This document shows positions 31,001-43,984 of a stretch of 64,000 nt of DNA, piece by piece. Source of the DNA: Liolophura sinensis. Lineage: Eukaryota; Mollusca; Polyplacophora; Chitonida; Chitonidae. Location of the stretch: assembly GCF_032854445.1 (NCBI RefSeq), contig NW_027017955.1, positions 496,001 through 560,000 of the forward strand. Reading direction: 5' to 3'. The position numbers and the translations under genes are program-made. A model generated the notes under the pieces. It was not told the origin of the DNA and made no database searches. It saw only the letters and a list, made by a program, of their open reading frames with translations. Numbering within the stretch: the stretch's first letter is position 1; the number at the start of each line of letters is the position of its first letter.

Positions 31001-31692
31001 AATCATAATTAAAGCGTGGAAGGGAGGAAGATACCGGCTCCTCAAGGGTAAGTATGGTGGGGAAGTGGTCGCTTCCGCACAGATCATCATGGACGCTCCA
31101 GCTGAATTCCGATCTTAGCCCTGCATCAGCCAGAGCTAAATCAAGGATCGAATAAATGCCCTTTGCAGGATGAAGGTAAGTATGTGTGCCATCATTTAAG
31201 TCGCATAGAGAGTTATTAGATATAAAATCCTCCAATACAGAGCCCTTCTGGTTACGTTTAGAGTCACCCCAGAGAACACTATGGGCATTAAAGTCACCCC
31301 AAAGAAGGCACGGTGTAGGTAATTGATCACATAGATTTTGCAGCTCTTGTTGGTGAAGAGTAGAAGAAGGTGGTATATAAATACAACAGATTGTTAATAC
31401 TATACCCAGTATGATACGCACTGCCACCGCCTGCAAATCGGTGTTCAGTGCCATTTTATTGTGTATTACACCCTGCCTAATCAAAAGAGAAGAACCCCCT
31501 GATGCCTTTTCCATTCGTAGACGTGACAACAGCGTGATGACATACATAACCTCGACATTGATAACTAGGATCAGTCAGAGTTTCCTGCAAGTTAAAAGCT
31601 ATAGGACTGAGGTCTTGAGCTAACATCTGGAGCTCTGCGAGGTTATACCTCAATCCTCTACAGTTCCACTGTAAGATCTTTGTAGTAGCCAT
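28010..31692 (-). pseudogene. Family B ORF2, copy 2, broken
   Basis: Same domains and same five lesions as copy 1, including the 13-bp duplication at 30863-30888. Every open piece translates identically to copy 1. Confidence 0.92.
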
Positions 31693-31701
31693 TATTAATA
31701 T

Positions 31702-32845
31702 TTATTTACTCTTTTTCTTTTTTCTGGACTTCTTATACATCGCTGCCCTACGCTCAGCAAAATCCTCCTGTGACAACGTTATCAACATCCTCTGCTTTTT
31801 AGCCTTGTCAACTTTAGAGTCTCGTCGCAATGTGCGATAATACGACCCCACGGATGTTGAGACAGGTACCAAGACCTCATCCTTGCCATTGGTATAGGCA
31901 GGCAAGTCTTCGGGTGCATCCATTTCCGAAAGAGATTCCTCCATATTGGATTCTCCACCAGTCCTAGACATATCAGATTGCTGAGAGCTTCCCTGAGGAT
32001 CAAGGCAATGTGCTATATCTCTAGTGTCTAACTGTGACATTGTAGACGGGTCAGGACTGAACGTGCTACCCCATAAGGACGGGCTCTTACCAAGTGCACC
32101 TTTGGAGGGCATCACGCCACTGGATTGCGTCTCCTTAATGCAGGATGGCGTTGTATCCGAAATTTCTGACGATCAAGAGGTAAGGAGGAATTCGAGATTT
32201 GACTCATACCGACAACCCACTCCGGGCTATTTGATGTCTGAGATGCCTCGCAAAGGCTCTGGGGCCCACCTACTACTGGCGATTCGCTTAACTTCCTTAC
32301 CTTATTTGTAGCACTCTCCAGCTTCCTCGTTGTCAGCAGCAGAGTTATCCAAAGTCCCTTTATTTTGTTGACTGGAAGGAACAGACTCGGCAGAAACCCC
32401 AATTTCCATATCATCCCGCAAAGGTTCTACACAGTCAACTCTATATATGATTTATTTGACAGCATCGCTGGCGATGTTGTCATCAATTATTTGAAGGCCA
32501 TTGGCCTTTATCATAAAATATAAATTTTAATTGTCATAAATATCTGTAGATAAACAGTTATATACATATAGATTTATACATGTGCTATAACCCTGGTTTT
32601 CGAGTTTTAACTCTTATTTTTCTTTTATACGATTTTAAACATGTCTGTACTTTTTGTTTTACTTTTGATGTTCATATTATCATATCGAAAACCTTAACCG
32701 TCTCGCGTTTTCACCTTGTTCTCGCCACGATATGGCTGAAATATTGCCGATGTGGCGTTAAGCCATAATCATTCATTCATTCATTCATTCCATATCATCC
32801 CCATGTCCCTGACTATAATTACCATCATCATCTCCTCGACCTTCA
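31702..32845 (-). pseudogene. B gag remnant across the copy 2/3 boundary
   Basis: Open C-terminal part at 31702-32115, disrupted frame, then A1 of copy 3, then the remainder to 32845. A32275 is the copy 1 allele. Confidence 0.78.
32418..32787 (+). mobile_element. A1 of copy 3
   Basis: As copy 1, with T32719 like copy 1. Confidence 0.88.
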
Positions 32846-33436
32846 CCCCCGTGGGGTTTCCGGGGTGATAAGAATAGGGCCTCAGCCCTCTAGGCAAGCT
32901 TGTCGTAAAAGTCGACTAACCTAGAGCTCTCCTGTGTGAGCCCGGTGAATATAATAGGCTCACATCTTCTCGGTTGTGTGAGAGGCAACCGGGGAGCGAC
33001 CTGTTTTCCGTGGGTTGCGACCCGTAATCTCCGAGGACGGGATCCTGGTGGCTGAGGGTGGGTTGGTCTTGCGAGATCCTCCGCTTTGGCCCTTACTTGG
33101 AGTGAAACGGGAGGTCGGATGGGCCCGGTCCGATCAATCGGCTTGGTCATGTCTTGCCTCTACGTGGTTCCAATTGCCTCAATAACAGCATATCGTTTGG
33201 CGAACAAATATTATTTCTGAAATATCGTTTGTAGGACTACGTTTTGAGGCGGTGGCTCATGGGTCAATCGAGTAGATTGAATTTAACCTGTTGGTATAAA
33301 TCAATCTGTTCGAGTATACCTCATATGGAATCCTTGGTGCCTTTCCTGCTGGGTATCCCCAGGTTCAGACATCGCCCTTGTTGGCACTCCTTGGTGGGTG
33401 GGGAACATATGGGCTGAATTGTATATACATATTGCC
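32846..33436 (+). promoter_or_regulatory. A2 5' leader, copy 3
   Basis: Family A 5'UTR with a private T33391 just upstream of the gag ATG. The open frame above the ATG is unaffected. Confidence 0.62.
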
Positions 33437-34798
33437 ATGTCATCTATAAACCTTAATTCGAATGTTTTAAATCTAAATACCAGGTCTTCCTCTCAGCCGA
33501 TTTCAAGCGCTGACAAAAAGAGGAAATTAGAGGTTTTGTCGGATTCGGCTGATAACGGACAGGACAGCTGGCCGGCCTTTATCGTTCTCTCAACAAAGAG
33601 TGAACAAAAGCCGGCCTCCAAAATTCATCCATTTGTACTGAAAAGGGCCCTGCAGGGTTCAGCAGGTACATTAAAAAACGTCAAGAAATTACGATCCGGA
33701 GACATTCTTATTGAATGTTTCCGGAAACAACAGTCCATAAATTTATTAGCTTTAAACAAAATAAATGATATTCCTGTGTATACATCCCCCCATAACTCCC
33801 TGAACAGCTGTCAGGGAATTATACGTGACAGAGATCAGGATATCATTGATCTATCAGAAGAAGAAATCTGCACTGAACTGAAGTCACAAGGTGTTACCAG
33901 AGTGAAACGCTTCAATATGAAGAAATCTGGTAACATCATTAAACTAAATACATATCTTCTCACCTTCAACAGTAAATCTATTCCGTCATATATTTACATT
34001 GGCCCGTATAGGGTTGGTGTGGACTTATATATACCTAACCCAACACGTTGTTTCAAGTGTCAAAAGTTTGGCCATGGCAAGGGCCAGTGTAAAAATAAAC
34101 TGATTTGTTTCCGGTGCGGCAGCGAGGGTCATGATGGTTTCGACTGCAGCAGCACAGCAAAGTGCTGCAATTGTGGTGGAGATCACATGGCCTCCTCTAG
34201 GGACTGCCCACTTTTTGTAAAAGAAAAACAAATAATCACAATAAAGACTAAAAACAATATATCATATCAGGAGGCCCGGAAATTGGTCTCCCCTCCTAAC
34301 ATTTCACTGCAGACTTCATTTGCCAATGCGGTCAAGCGAGTAGCATCTGTTGCTACTCAAACATCAATGACTTGGCCCATTGGAAACCAGAAACCATGTC
34401 TTATTTCTGTTGAACCTACTGTTCGACCTGCTTTTAATACGTCCTCAACCCAGACTGCCTCAATACAACAGATCAAACCAGCCAATAACACTGACCAACC
34501 CGATATTCCTAAACCTAGTCAACCTAAAAACAAAAATGTGTCCGAAAATAAACCTCAAAATAAAAACAATAAACCTAGTAAACCCAGTGGCCCAACAGAG
34601 CGTCCCTCTAAGGCCACTGGGGACCCTGTCCAAACTTATAATAAATTTGGACCGTTGGAGGACGTTGGTTTTTCAACATCAGATTCGGATGTGATGGATA
34701 CATCACCCGCACCAGGGAGATCTAACAGCCGATCTCCCAGGATGGGTCGTCCACGGTCCAAACATAAAGAAAAATCTCCTATACGTCTCCCTCCGTAA
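33437..34798 (+). CDS. Family A gag, copy 3, intact
   Basis: Protein identical to copy 1; TAATG junction kept. Confidence 0.92.
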   Translation: MSSINLNSNVLNLNTRSSSQPISSADKKRKLEVLSDSADNGQDSWPAFIVLSTKSEQKPASKIHPFVLKRALQGSAGTLKNVKKLRSGDILIECFRKQQSINLLALNKINDIPVYTSPHNSLNSCQGIIRDRDQDIIDLSEEEICTELKSQGVTRVKRFNMKKSGNIIKLNTYLLTFNSKSIPSYIYIGPYRVGVDLYIPNPTRCFKCQKFGHGKGQCKNKLICFRCGSEGHDGFDCSSTAKCCNCGGDHMASSRDCPLFVKEKQIITIKTKNNISYQEARKLVSPPNISLQTSFANAVKRVASVATQTSMTWPIGNQKPCLISVEPTVRPAFNTSSTQTASIQQIKPANNTDQPDIPKPSQPKNKNVSENKPQNKNNKPSKPSGPTERPSKATGDPVQTYNKFGPLEDVGFSTSDSDVMDTSPAPGRSNSRSPRMGRPRSKHKEKSPIRLPP

Positions 34799-35178
34799 TG
34801 GCGATATACGACAAAATTATACAGTGGAATTGTCGAGGCCTTAAGGTCAATTTTATTGAAATAACACAGCTTGTTCAATCATTAAATCCTATAGCCCTGT
34901 GTCTTCAGGAAACTCATTTGAAAACATCTGACAAAGATAAAATAACTCTTAAAAATTACTCATTATACAGTACGTACTCTAATGAAGAAGATCGAGCTGC
35001 AGGCGGCACCTCTATCTTCGTCAATAACAATGTTATTCACAGCCCTGTTGCTCTGGATACAGAGCTTCAGGCTGTGGCCGTTCGTGTTTCATTATGTGAA
35101 ACAATCACATTATGTTCAGTGTATATTCCCCCGAACATTTCTTTGTCAGCTTTGCAGTTACATAATTTAAAAGAATGA
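34798..35178 (+). pseudogene. Family A endonuclease N-terminus, copy 3
   Basis: Truncated by the A3 tail. Confidence 0.87.
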
Positions 35179-37165
35179 ATGAATGAATGATTATGGCTTA
35201 ACGCCACATCGGCAATATTTCAGCCATACCGTGGCGAGAACAAGGTGAAAGCAAGAGACAATTAGGGTTTTCGATATGACAATATGAACACCAAAAGTAA
35301 AACAAAAAGTACAGACGTGATTAAAATCGAATAAAAGAAAAATAAGATTTAAAACTCGAAAACCAGGGTTAGAGTACATGTATAAATATATATAACTGTT
35401 TATCTATAGATATCCATGACAATTAAAATTTATATTTTATGATATAGGCCAATGGCCTTCAAACAATTTATGACAACATCGCCAGCGATGCTGTCAAACA
35501 AATCATATATAGAGTGGACTGTGTAGAATCTCTGCCGAACATGGGCAAAGTCTACACAGTCAACCAGAATATGTTTGATGCCATATTGAGCATCACATCC
35601 AACACACTCGGGAGCACTGCTCCCATCCAAGATGAAATTGTGTGTCAGATGAGAATGTCCAATACGGCATCTGGTTAAAACGACTTGGTCTCTACGAGAC
35701 ATATCAAATGTATATGAATTATAGCCAATGACCGGATGAATGGCATGCAGTTTATTATGGACCTGCAAGTTCCATTCACCCTGCCAAAGGCCACGAATAT
35801 ATTTAAGAATATTGGACTTCATGTCAGTATAAGGGATTTTTATCTTAGATATGGGTTTATTTAGGGCAGCTTTCGCCTCCCTGTCTGCGACTGTGTTTCC
35901 ATGGATACCAATATGACTTGGTATCCAGCAGAATATAATATCTTTACCTCTTCTAATTAACTTCCTATGTATAGCTAAAATTTGAAGGATCAAGGGATTT
36001 TTAAATTTATTATTCTGTATTGCCAATAGGCAAGACAACGAGTCAGTGCATATCATTGCCCTCTGGGCACACCCAGAAGAAACATATGATAAGGCCAGGA
36101 GTATACCTCTGGCCTCGGCAGAGAATATTGAAGAAGAGGATGGAAGACGAAAGGAAGAGACTCGCTGCTCCATGACAGCCGCAGTCGCAACCCTGTCCCC
36201 ATCCTTCAACCCGTCAGTATATATAAATTTATAATCCATATAATTAGCTTTAATTTCAGCAAAACCTTGCTGAATTATAAGAGAATTTATATTCGATTTA
36301 TTATATTTACGTAGATCAAATATTAGTTTAGGTTGTGGGAGAAGCCATGGAGGAGACTCCGGAAAAGACACCGGAGCTATATCCTCCAGCTTGATGTTAG
36401 CTCCCACAATATGGTCCCGTATACGAAGACCGAACGAAGGGATCTTGTTAGGACATTTAGTATATTTGTCTACATACAATGGATTGAAAACACAGTCGTA
36501 GGCAGGGTTTGTTGGATGTGGTTTAAGCTTTGTAGCATATTGAAGGCTAAGTTTTATACGTCGGTTATATAAAGAAGGCTCATTTGCCTCCACGTATAAA
36601 CGTTCTACTGGTGAGGTTCTAAAAGCACCAAGGCTGAGCCTCAAACCTTGGTGATGAACAGGATCCAACATTTTAATGTACGAATTCCTAGCGGAACCGT
36701 AAATGATGGATCCATAGTCCAATTTAGACCTCACCAGAGAACGATATAAATTAAGTAAAACTGATCGGTCAGCACCCCAATCGGTGCTAGACACGACCTT
36801 AATTATATCGAGAGCCTTTGTACATTTAGCTTTAAGCATTTTTATATGAGGTGTAATTGATATTCGATTTTTTGTCAAAAATAAAACCCCTAAAAATTTA
36901 TTTTCTCCAACAATTTTCACTGGTTTACCAAAAAAATTAAGTTCAGGGTCTAGAGGGAATTTCCGTTGATTACAAAAATGCATACCGACGGTTTTAGATG
37001 CGGAAAATCTAAAACTATTGGCAACTGCCCATTTCTCGATCTTATTGAGACAAAGCTGCAGCTGCCGCTCGATGTTATTCATATTTTAAGCACGGTAGCA
37101 TATCAGGAAATCATCTACATATAAAAAAAACCTCTGTGCCAGATGTCAATGTTATAGCCAAACTA
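35173..37165 (-). mobile_element. A3 of copy 3
   Basis: Open frame at 35430-37082 (550 codons). Private changes are AA at 35260-35261 in the 3'UTR and a silent C35961. Confidence 0.87.
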
Positions 37166-37442
37166 AACTACCAGGCAAAAGAAAGGTGTCACCGTATTTT
37201 TTTTCATAAAAAAAAAGTAAAAGCGCGGTTCAGGGTTTGATTCTAAGCAGGACTTAGTGTATGAATGCATAGTTTCCTCTACCAGAACGCATCGTCACCA
37301 ACGCAGCAACTGGAATTGTGAAATTGCGACCACATGCAAAACGTCCTTTTGAGGCATGGCTCGTGATGCACGTGCGGTAATGTTGCATAAATACTCTTGC
37401 TCGAAAGAGAAGACATTCAGTGACCGAAAAAACACCAACAGT

Positions 37443-37727
37443 ATGCCAAGACTTACGCAAGCGCAACGAGACCAGGCCATCGGTATGTCCACCATGGCAG
37501 TCTCGCAACGTCACATTGCAAGAACGTTCAACTGCAGCCAAACCACCATCAGGAGGTTGTTGATACGCTATCAGCAGACAGGCCAGACCCAAGACAGACC
37601 AAGATCGGGAAGACCGAGGCTGAAGATCGCTACATCCGGCAGATCCACCTCCGAAACGTCAACAGCGGCGACGGCACTAGGCCATGTCATCAGCCCCAGA
37701 ACAACACTGTGTCGTCTTCGTTCAACT
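37443..37727 (+). pseudogene. Tc1-like transposase fragment, copy 3
   Basis: As copy 1. Confidence 0.8.
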
Positions 37728-38334
37728 CCCCCGTGGGGTTTCCGGGGTGATAAAAATAGGACGTCAGTCCTCTAGGCAAGCTTGTCGTAAAAGTCGACTA
37801 ACCTAGAGCTCTCCTGTGTGAGCCCGGTGAATATAATAGGCTCACATCTTCCCGGTTGTGTGAGAGGCAACTGGGGAGCGACCTGTTTGCCTTGGGTTGC
37901 GACCCGTGATCAACGAGGACGGGATCCTGGTGGCTGAGGGCGTGTTGGTCTTGCGAGATCCTCACGCCCAACACGTCACTTTGGGCCTTACTTGGGGAGA
38001 GACGGGAGGTCGGATGGGCCCGATCCGATCAATCGGCTTGGTCACGCCTTTCCTCTGCGTGGCCCCAAAATTTCTCCATAACACCACTCAGTAAAGAATA
38101 AATGTTATTTCTGAAATTTTGTTTGCGGTACTACGTTTTCAGGCGGTGGCTCATGGACCAATCGAGTAGTATGTGTCTGATGTGTGACCTTATTAGCCTA
38201 ATGGGGTTTGCTTATGGACGTGGAGTCCTTGGTGCGTTTCCTGGTGGGTAACCCCAGGTTCAGGCATCGCCCTTGTTGGCACTCCGTGGGTGGGGTGGGG
38301 AACACGTGGGGTGAATTCGTATTATATATTGATT
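37728..38334 (+). promoter_or_regulatory. A4 5' leader, copy 3
   Basis: As copy 1. Confidence 0.6.
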
Positions 38335-38523
38335 ATGTCTATCCTAACCCTTCCAAACCAAATGTATCTAACAAATAAAATAACCAGGTCTTCCTCTCAT
38401 CCGACTTCGTCGAATGCTGACAAAAAGAGGGAGTTAGAGGTTTTGTCAGGCTGCCTTGATAATGCGCAGGATACATGGCCGCCTTTCATCGTTCTCTCAA
38501 CAAGGAGTGAACAGAATGAATGA
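38335..38523 (+). pseudogene. A4 gag fragment, copy 3
   Basis: 62 codons, cut by the A5 tail. Confidence 0.85.
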
Positions 38524-38705
38524 ATGATTATGGCTTAACGCCACATCGGCAATATTTCAGCCATATCGTGGCGAGAACAAGGTCAAAAAGTGAGATGGTT
38601 AAGGTTTTCGATATAATAATATGAACACCAAAAGTAAAACAAAAAGTACAGACATGTTTAAAATAGTATGAAAGAAAAATAAGAGTTAAAACTCGAAAAC
38701 CAGGG
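38514..38705 (-). mobile_element. A5 3'UTR fragment, copy 3
   Basis: As copy 1. Confidence 0.82.
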
Positions 38706-39611
38706 GTTGTGCCCAGAGGGCAATGATATGCACTGACTCGTTGTCTTGCTTATTGGCAATACAGAACAATAAATTTAAAAATCCCTTGATCCTTCAAATT
38801 TTAGCTATACAGGAATTAATTAGGAAGCTAATTAGAAGAGGTAAAGATATTATATTCTGCTGGATACCAAGTCATATTGGTATCCATGGAAACACAGTCG
38901 CAGACAGGGAGGCGAAAGCTGCCCTAAATAAACCCATATCTAAGATAAAAATCCCTTATACTGACATGAAGTCCAATATTCTTAAATATATTCGTGGCCT
39001 TTGGCAGGGTGAATGGAACTTGCAGGTCCATAATAAACTGCATGTTATTCATCCGGTCATTGGCTATAATTCATATACACTTGATATGTCTCGTAGAGAC
39101 CAAGTCGTTTTAACCAGATGCCATATTGGGCATTCTCGTCTAACGCACAATTTCATACTAGATGGGAGCAGTGCTCCCGAGTGTGTTGGATGTGATGCTC
39201 AATATGGCATCAAACATATCTTGGTTGACTGTGTCGACTTTGCCCATGTTGGGCAAAGATTCTACACAGTCAACTCTATATATGATTTATTTGACAGCAT
39301 CGCTGGCGATGTTGTCATAAATTATTTGAAGGCCCTTGGCCTATATCATAAAATATAAAATTTAATTGTCACAAATATCTATAGATAAACAGTTATATAC
39401 ATATAGATTGATTTACACATATACTATAACCCTGGTTTTCGAGTTTTAACTCTTATTTTTCTTTTATACGATTTTTAACAGGTCTACTTTTTGTTTTACT
39501 TTTGATGTTTATATTATCATATCGAAAACCTTAACCGTCTCGCGTTTTCACCTTGTTCTCGCCACGATATGGCTGAAATATTGCCAATGTGGGGTTACGC
39601 CATATTCATTC
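38706..39611 (+). mobile_element. A6 of copy 3
   Basis: ORF2 fragment at 38723-39358, 3'UTR and short tail. Confidence 0.85.
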
Positions 39612-40000
39612 TAGGTCAGTCGCCTTTCACGACAAGATTATCTGCAGAGTCTATCGGAGCTGGGGCTTAACATATTTCCACTACACACTGCAAGTAGCTT
39701 GGGCCGTGGAAGGCCTAGTCGTGGAAGCAAATGAAAACTGCGGGCCTGTATTCCAACAAATCCGACCAGGGTGTGGGGACCACCAGGTCCTGAGGAAGGA
39801 TCTACTTTCCCTATCCCCCTGCGTGCGGTCCAAATAAATGCATTTATTGCGTCAGGTAGAAACCTCAATCCACCAAATCCAGGTCTAACCTGACGCGTTT
39901 GACCATAGCAATGGAGATGAACCACGCGAGGTGCATACGGCACGCTCTTTCGTGACCCACCACTTCTGCTAGGTCACGTGACCACAAGTTACTGCCCCTC
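39612..40000. other. Unassigned palindrome-rich segment, copy 3
   Basis: As 7662-8050. Confidence 0.5.
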
Positions 40001-40560
40001 CCCCCGTGGGATCTCCGGGGTCATAAGAGTAGGACCCCAGTTCTCTAGGCAAGACTGTCGTACGAGGCGACTAGCTTAGAGTGTGGTTCTGGTGAATAGA
40101 ATAATTTCACAGCCTCCCTGGGCTTGTCGTACAAAGTGAATAAAAGGGTCAACCTGTTTGCCGTGGGTTGCGACCCGTGATAGGGGAGGACGGGATTCTG
40201 GTGCCTGAGGGCGGGTTGGCCTTGCGAGATCCTCACGTATAACAGTCTACTTCGGTCCTTACTTCTGCAAAGACGGCCGGTCGGAGGGCCCGTTCCGAGG
40301 TCACGCCAGTCCGGATGTCCGGGCATCAACCTTCATATATCTCGATTTCGTATAAATTGACTACTTTCCGTGTTGGACGTTTTTAGTGAGATGTTGGGAT
40401 GTCTGGACGGTGGTTGCGGGGTCAATCGACTTGGCCGTTTATAGTTTATTAGCCTGGCGGAGTATGAGCGAAGAATCCACCTTACCGAGGATGGCGTAGA
40501 ACTCTCTGCTGCTTACCCGCAGGAGGCGTTCCATCGTATATGTAATGGCACTCCGTTGCT
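40001..40560 (+). promoter_or_regulatory. A7 orphan 5' leader, copy 3
   Basis: As copy 1. Confidence 0.68.
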
Positions 40561-42388
40561 GGTTAAGGTGGTTAAGGTTTTCGAAATGATGGCGAGAACA
40601 TGAAAAATAAAACAAAAAGTACAGACATGTTTAAAATCAGATAAGAAAAAACCAAACAAGTTAAAACTCCAAAACCAGTATATTTAAAAAGTACTATATC
40701 TGGAAAGCTATATGTATGTACCATTTTATCCATAAATATTAACACATAAACAAATTTATATTTTATGATATAGGCCAATGGTCTTCAAATATTTTATGAC
40801 AACATCGCCAGCGATCATATATAGAGTTGACTGTATAGAATCTTTGCCGAACATGAGCAAAGTCAACCAGGGTATGTTTGATGCCGTATTCTGCATCACA
40901 TCCAATATACTCGGGAGCACTGCTCCCATCTAGGATGAAATTGTGTGTCAGATGAGAATGCCCAATACGACACCTCGTTAAAACTACTTGGTCTCTGCGA
41001 GACATTTGACGGTCTGCCAGTAACCTGCGGATGGTCGTGGGTTTCCCCCGTGCTGTGAGCGGTTTCCACCCACCATAATGCTGGCCGCCGTCGTACAAGT
41101 GAAATATTCTTGAGTACGGCGTAAAACAACAATCAAATCAAAAAAAAAAAAAACAGACATTTTACAATTATAGGCATTGTAGCCAATGACAGGGTGAATA
41201 GCATGCAGTTTATTGTGGATCTGCAAGACCCACCCGCCCTGCCAAAGGCGACAAATACATTTAAGAATATTAGACTTTGTCAGTATACGGTGTTTTAACC
41301 AGAGATACAGGTTTATACTGGGCAGCTTTCGCTTCCCTGTCCACGACTGTGTTTCTATGGATACCAGTGCGACTTGGTATCCAACAGAATATAATATCTT
41401 TACCTTTTTTAAATTAGTTTTCTATGTTTGCCTATTATCTTAAGTATCAATGGATTTTTAAATCATTATTCTGAATTGCCAAAAGGCAGGACTGGGAGTC
41501 GCTGCATATCACTGCCCTCTGGGCATGCCCCGAGGAAACATATGATAAGGCCAGGAGTATAGCCCTGGCCTGTGCAGAAAAGGTAGAAAATGAAGGTGGC
41601 AGACGAAGAGAAGTGACCCGCTGATCTAAGACAGCCGCAACCGCAACCCTGTCCCCATCCTTTGACCCGTCAGTATATATATATATATATATTTATAGTC
41701 TATATAATCAGCCTTCATGTTAGCAAAACTTTGCTCAATAATAAGAGGATTTGTACTTGATTTATTATATTTACGTAGATCAAATATTAGTTCAGGGTGT
41801 GGAAGAAGCCAGGGAGGAGACTCCGGAAAAGACACTGGAGTTATATCCTCTTGCTCCATGTTAGCTCTCACAATATGGTCCCGTATACGCAGATCAAACG
41901 GAGGGATCTTGTCAGGACATTTATTAAATTTATCTACATATGATGGATTAAAAACACAGCTTAAAGCTCATCCAACAAACCCTGCCTACGAGTTAGTAGC
42001 ATATTGAAGGCTAAGTTTTATACGTCGGTTATATAAAGAAGGCTCATTTTCCTCCACTTATAAACTCTCCACACGGGGATGTTCTAAAAGCACCAAGGCT
42101 GAACCTCAAACCTTGGTGATGAACAGGATCCAACATTTTAATATACGACTTCCTAGCGGAACCGTAAAAGATGGATCCATAGTCCAATTTAGACCTCACC
42201 AGAGAGCGATATAAGTTAGGTAAAACTGATCGGTCAGCACCCCAATCGATGCTTGACACGACCATAATTATATCGAGAGCCTTTGTACATTTAGCTTGAA
42301 ACATTTTCATATGAGGTATAAAAGATAGCTTGCTATCAAATATTAGACGTAAAAATCTTCTTTGTCCAACAATTTTAACCTGTTTTAC
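40561..42388 (-). pseudogene. A8 decayed ORF2, copy 3
   Basis: T41627 keeps the minus-strand stop as in copy 1. Private T41841 changes Ala to Thr in an 81-codon piece. The microinversion is at 41960-41995. Confidence 0.85.
41008..41154 (+). mobile_element. SINE in A8, copy 3
   Basis: As copy 1. Confidence 0.8.
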
Positions 42389-42653
42389 GTGGTCATTGTG
42401 GAGATTCTGTATTATCCGTATTGTGAAGCTTTGGGACTAGGCATGTTCACACTATGGGAACAGCTACAGTATATAGCACATAGAACCCGAGCAATAGCCA
42501 GTACATATACACCGAAGCGTGAGTCCGGGGGTCAGTATAACCCGGTCAAACCAGTTTCTCGGCGACAAGTCCGCCTGCATGCGCACGGACTTTTAGTGTT
42601 CAACCACTGTGCCAGGTGCCTCTAAACAACACTTCTGTCACTCTTCTGAAATA
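42389..42653 (+). promoter_or_regulatory. Presumed C leader, copy 3
   Basis: As copy 1. Confidence 0.38.
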
Positions 42654-43466
42654 ATGGATCAGTTACAGATTATCATGGACAGGCTTGGTAAGTTAGATTC
42701 TATGGTGACAAGTGAAACACTGGAAAAAAAACTACAAAACACTGAAGCAAAAATAGTTACAAAGTTGACAAACCTAATTGAGCAGCAGGAAGCCAGAATC
42801 TTTACTTTAGAAAAAGAAAATGATACCCTTCGGGCAGACATGCATGAATTAAGATTACAACACGAACAAGATCAAGAAGAACTGGCCAGGGTAAACAGAG
42901 ATATGCGAAACTTAGAAGACAGGCAGAACGATTTGGAACAATACTCCCCTAAACAAAGTATACGGATTTACGGTGTAGATGGGGATACAGCCACAGAAAC
43001 AACTGACGAATGTTCCGAGAAAGTCGTTGACATCTTAACATCCAAACTAAAGCTGTCACTGACGTCTAGCGACATAAGTATAGCGCAGAGATTGAGACCG
43101 AAAAGACCTGACTTAAACACAGAACCAAGGGGTGTAATAGTAAAGTTCATATCACGACGACTTAAAGTTGAAGCGATAAAAAACAGAAGAGCCTTGAAAG
43201 GAGCAAACATTGTGATTAAGGAAGACCTAACGCAGAAAAAGCAGGCTATTTTAAAAGCAGCATCTGCACACCCCATGATTCAATCCGCCTGGTCAAGAGA
43301 TGGCAAAATCTTCACCAAAGACTTCAACGAGGACGTAAGACAAGTGAAATCTACTGACTGCATAGACACTCTCATCAGTCTATCATCCCATACACCCAGA
43401 GTTCAAAGACCACGTGACCAAAGAAGTGGGAGGCCAATAACCAACTCACCAGCCCCTATCAGCTAG
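42654..43466 (+). CDS. Element C ORF1, copy 3, intact
   Basis: Identical 270-residue protein. The unrecognised open frame follows at 43495-43824. Confidence 0.85.
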   Translation: MDQLQIIMDRLGKLDSMVTSETLEKKLQNTEAKIVTKLTNLIEQQEARIFTLEKENDTLRADMHELRLQHEQDQEELARVNRDMRNLEDRQNDLEQYSPKQSIRIYGVDGDTATETTDECSEKVVDILTSKLKLSLTSSDISIAQRLRPKRPDLNTEPRGVIVKFISRRLKVEAIKNRRALKGANIVIKEDLTQKKQAILKAASAHPMIQSAWSRDGKIFTKDFNEDVRQVKSTDCIDTLISLSSHTPRVQRPRDQRSGRPITNSPAPIS

Positions 43467-43824
43467 ATAACGATGGCTGCAATGTGAAGGATATATGCTA
43501 TCTGATAACTCAGTTTGCTCTCGTAAAGAAAAAATCATCTTAGAATTAATAGAGCATTTTAAGTTAACGAAGTACACAGCTTTAATGTGTCGAAAAAGAA
43601 ATAGTATGCTCTTCTGCACAATAATATCAGAGATAAATATGATGGGTGCGATCGGCCATAAGATCTGTCAAAACCTATCAGCTTTCCCAATATGTATTTT
43701 ATTCGCCAGAATCCACCTTGCCTTTTATATTCCATTCTTGTGTATGATCTTCTATACTCATAAGCTATACCCAAATCACAACAGATCACTATATTTAGGA
43801 ATTATTCCATGTCAGCTACAATAT

Positions 43825-43984
43825 GTGAGTGAGTGAGTGAAAGTTTTAACGTCGCTTTCAACAACATTTCAGTTTTATCGCGACAATAAAACGTCAAGTA
43901 GTCGATCTACTACGGATAATTCATTTACTATTCGGTCAAAAAAGGACACCAGAAGTCGCATAACAAACAGACGGTAGTTTAAAA
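43825..43984 (-). mobile_element. B 3'UTR and tail, copy 3
   Basis: As copy 1. Confidence 0.8.

Larger units (their letters stand above)
15976..31950. repeat. Tandem unit copy 2 (15,975 bp)
   Basis: Same order and length as copy 1. It has G16300, C16744 and G25652, shared with copy 4 and different from copies 1 and 3. I found no base private to this copy, so of the four it is the closest to a consensus. Confidence 0.99.
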
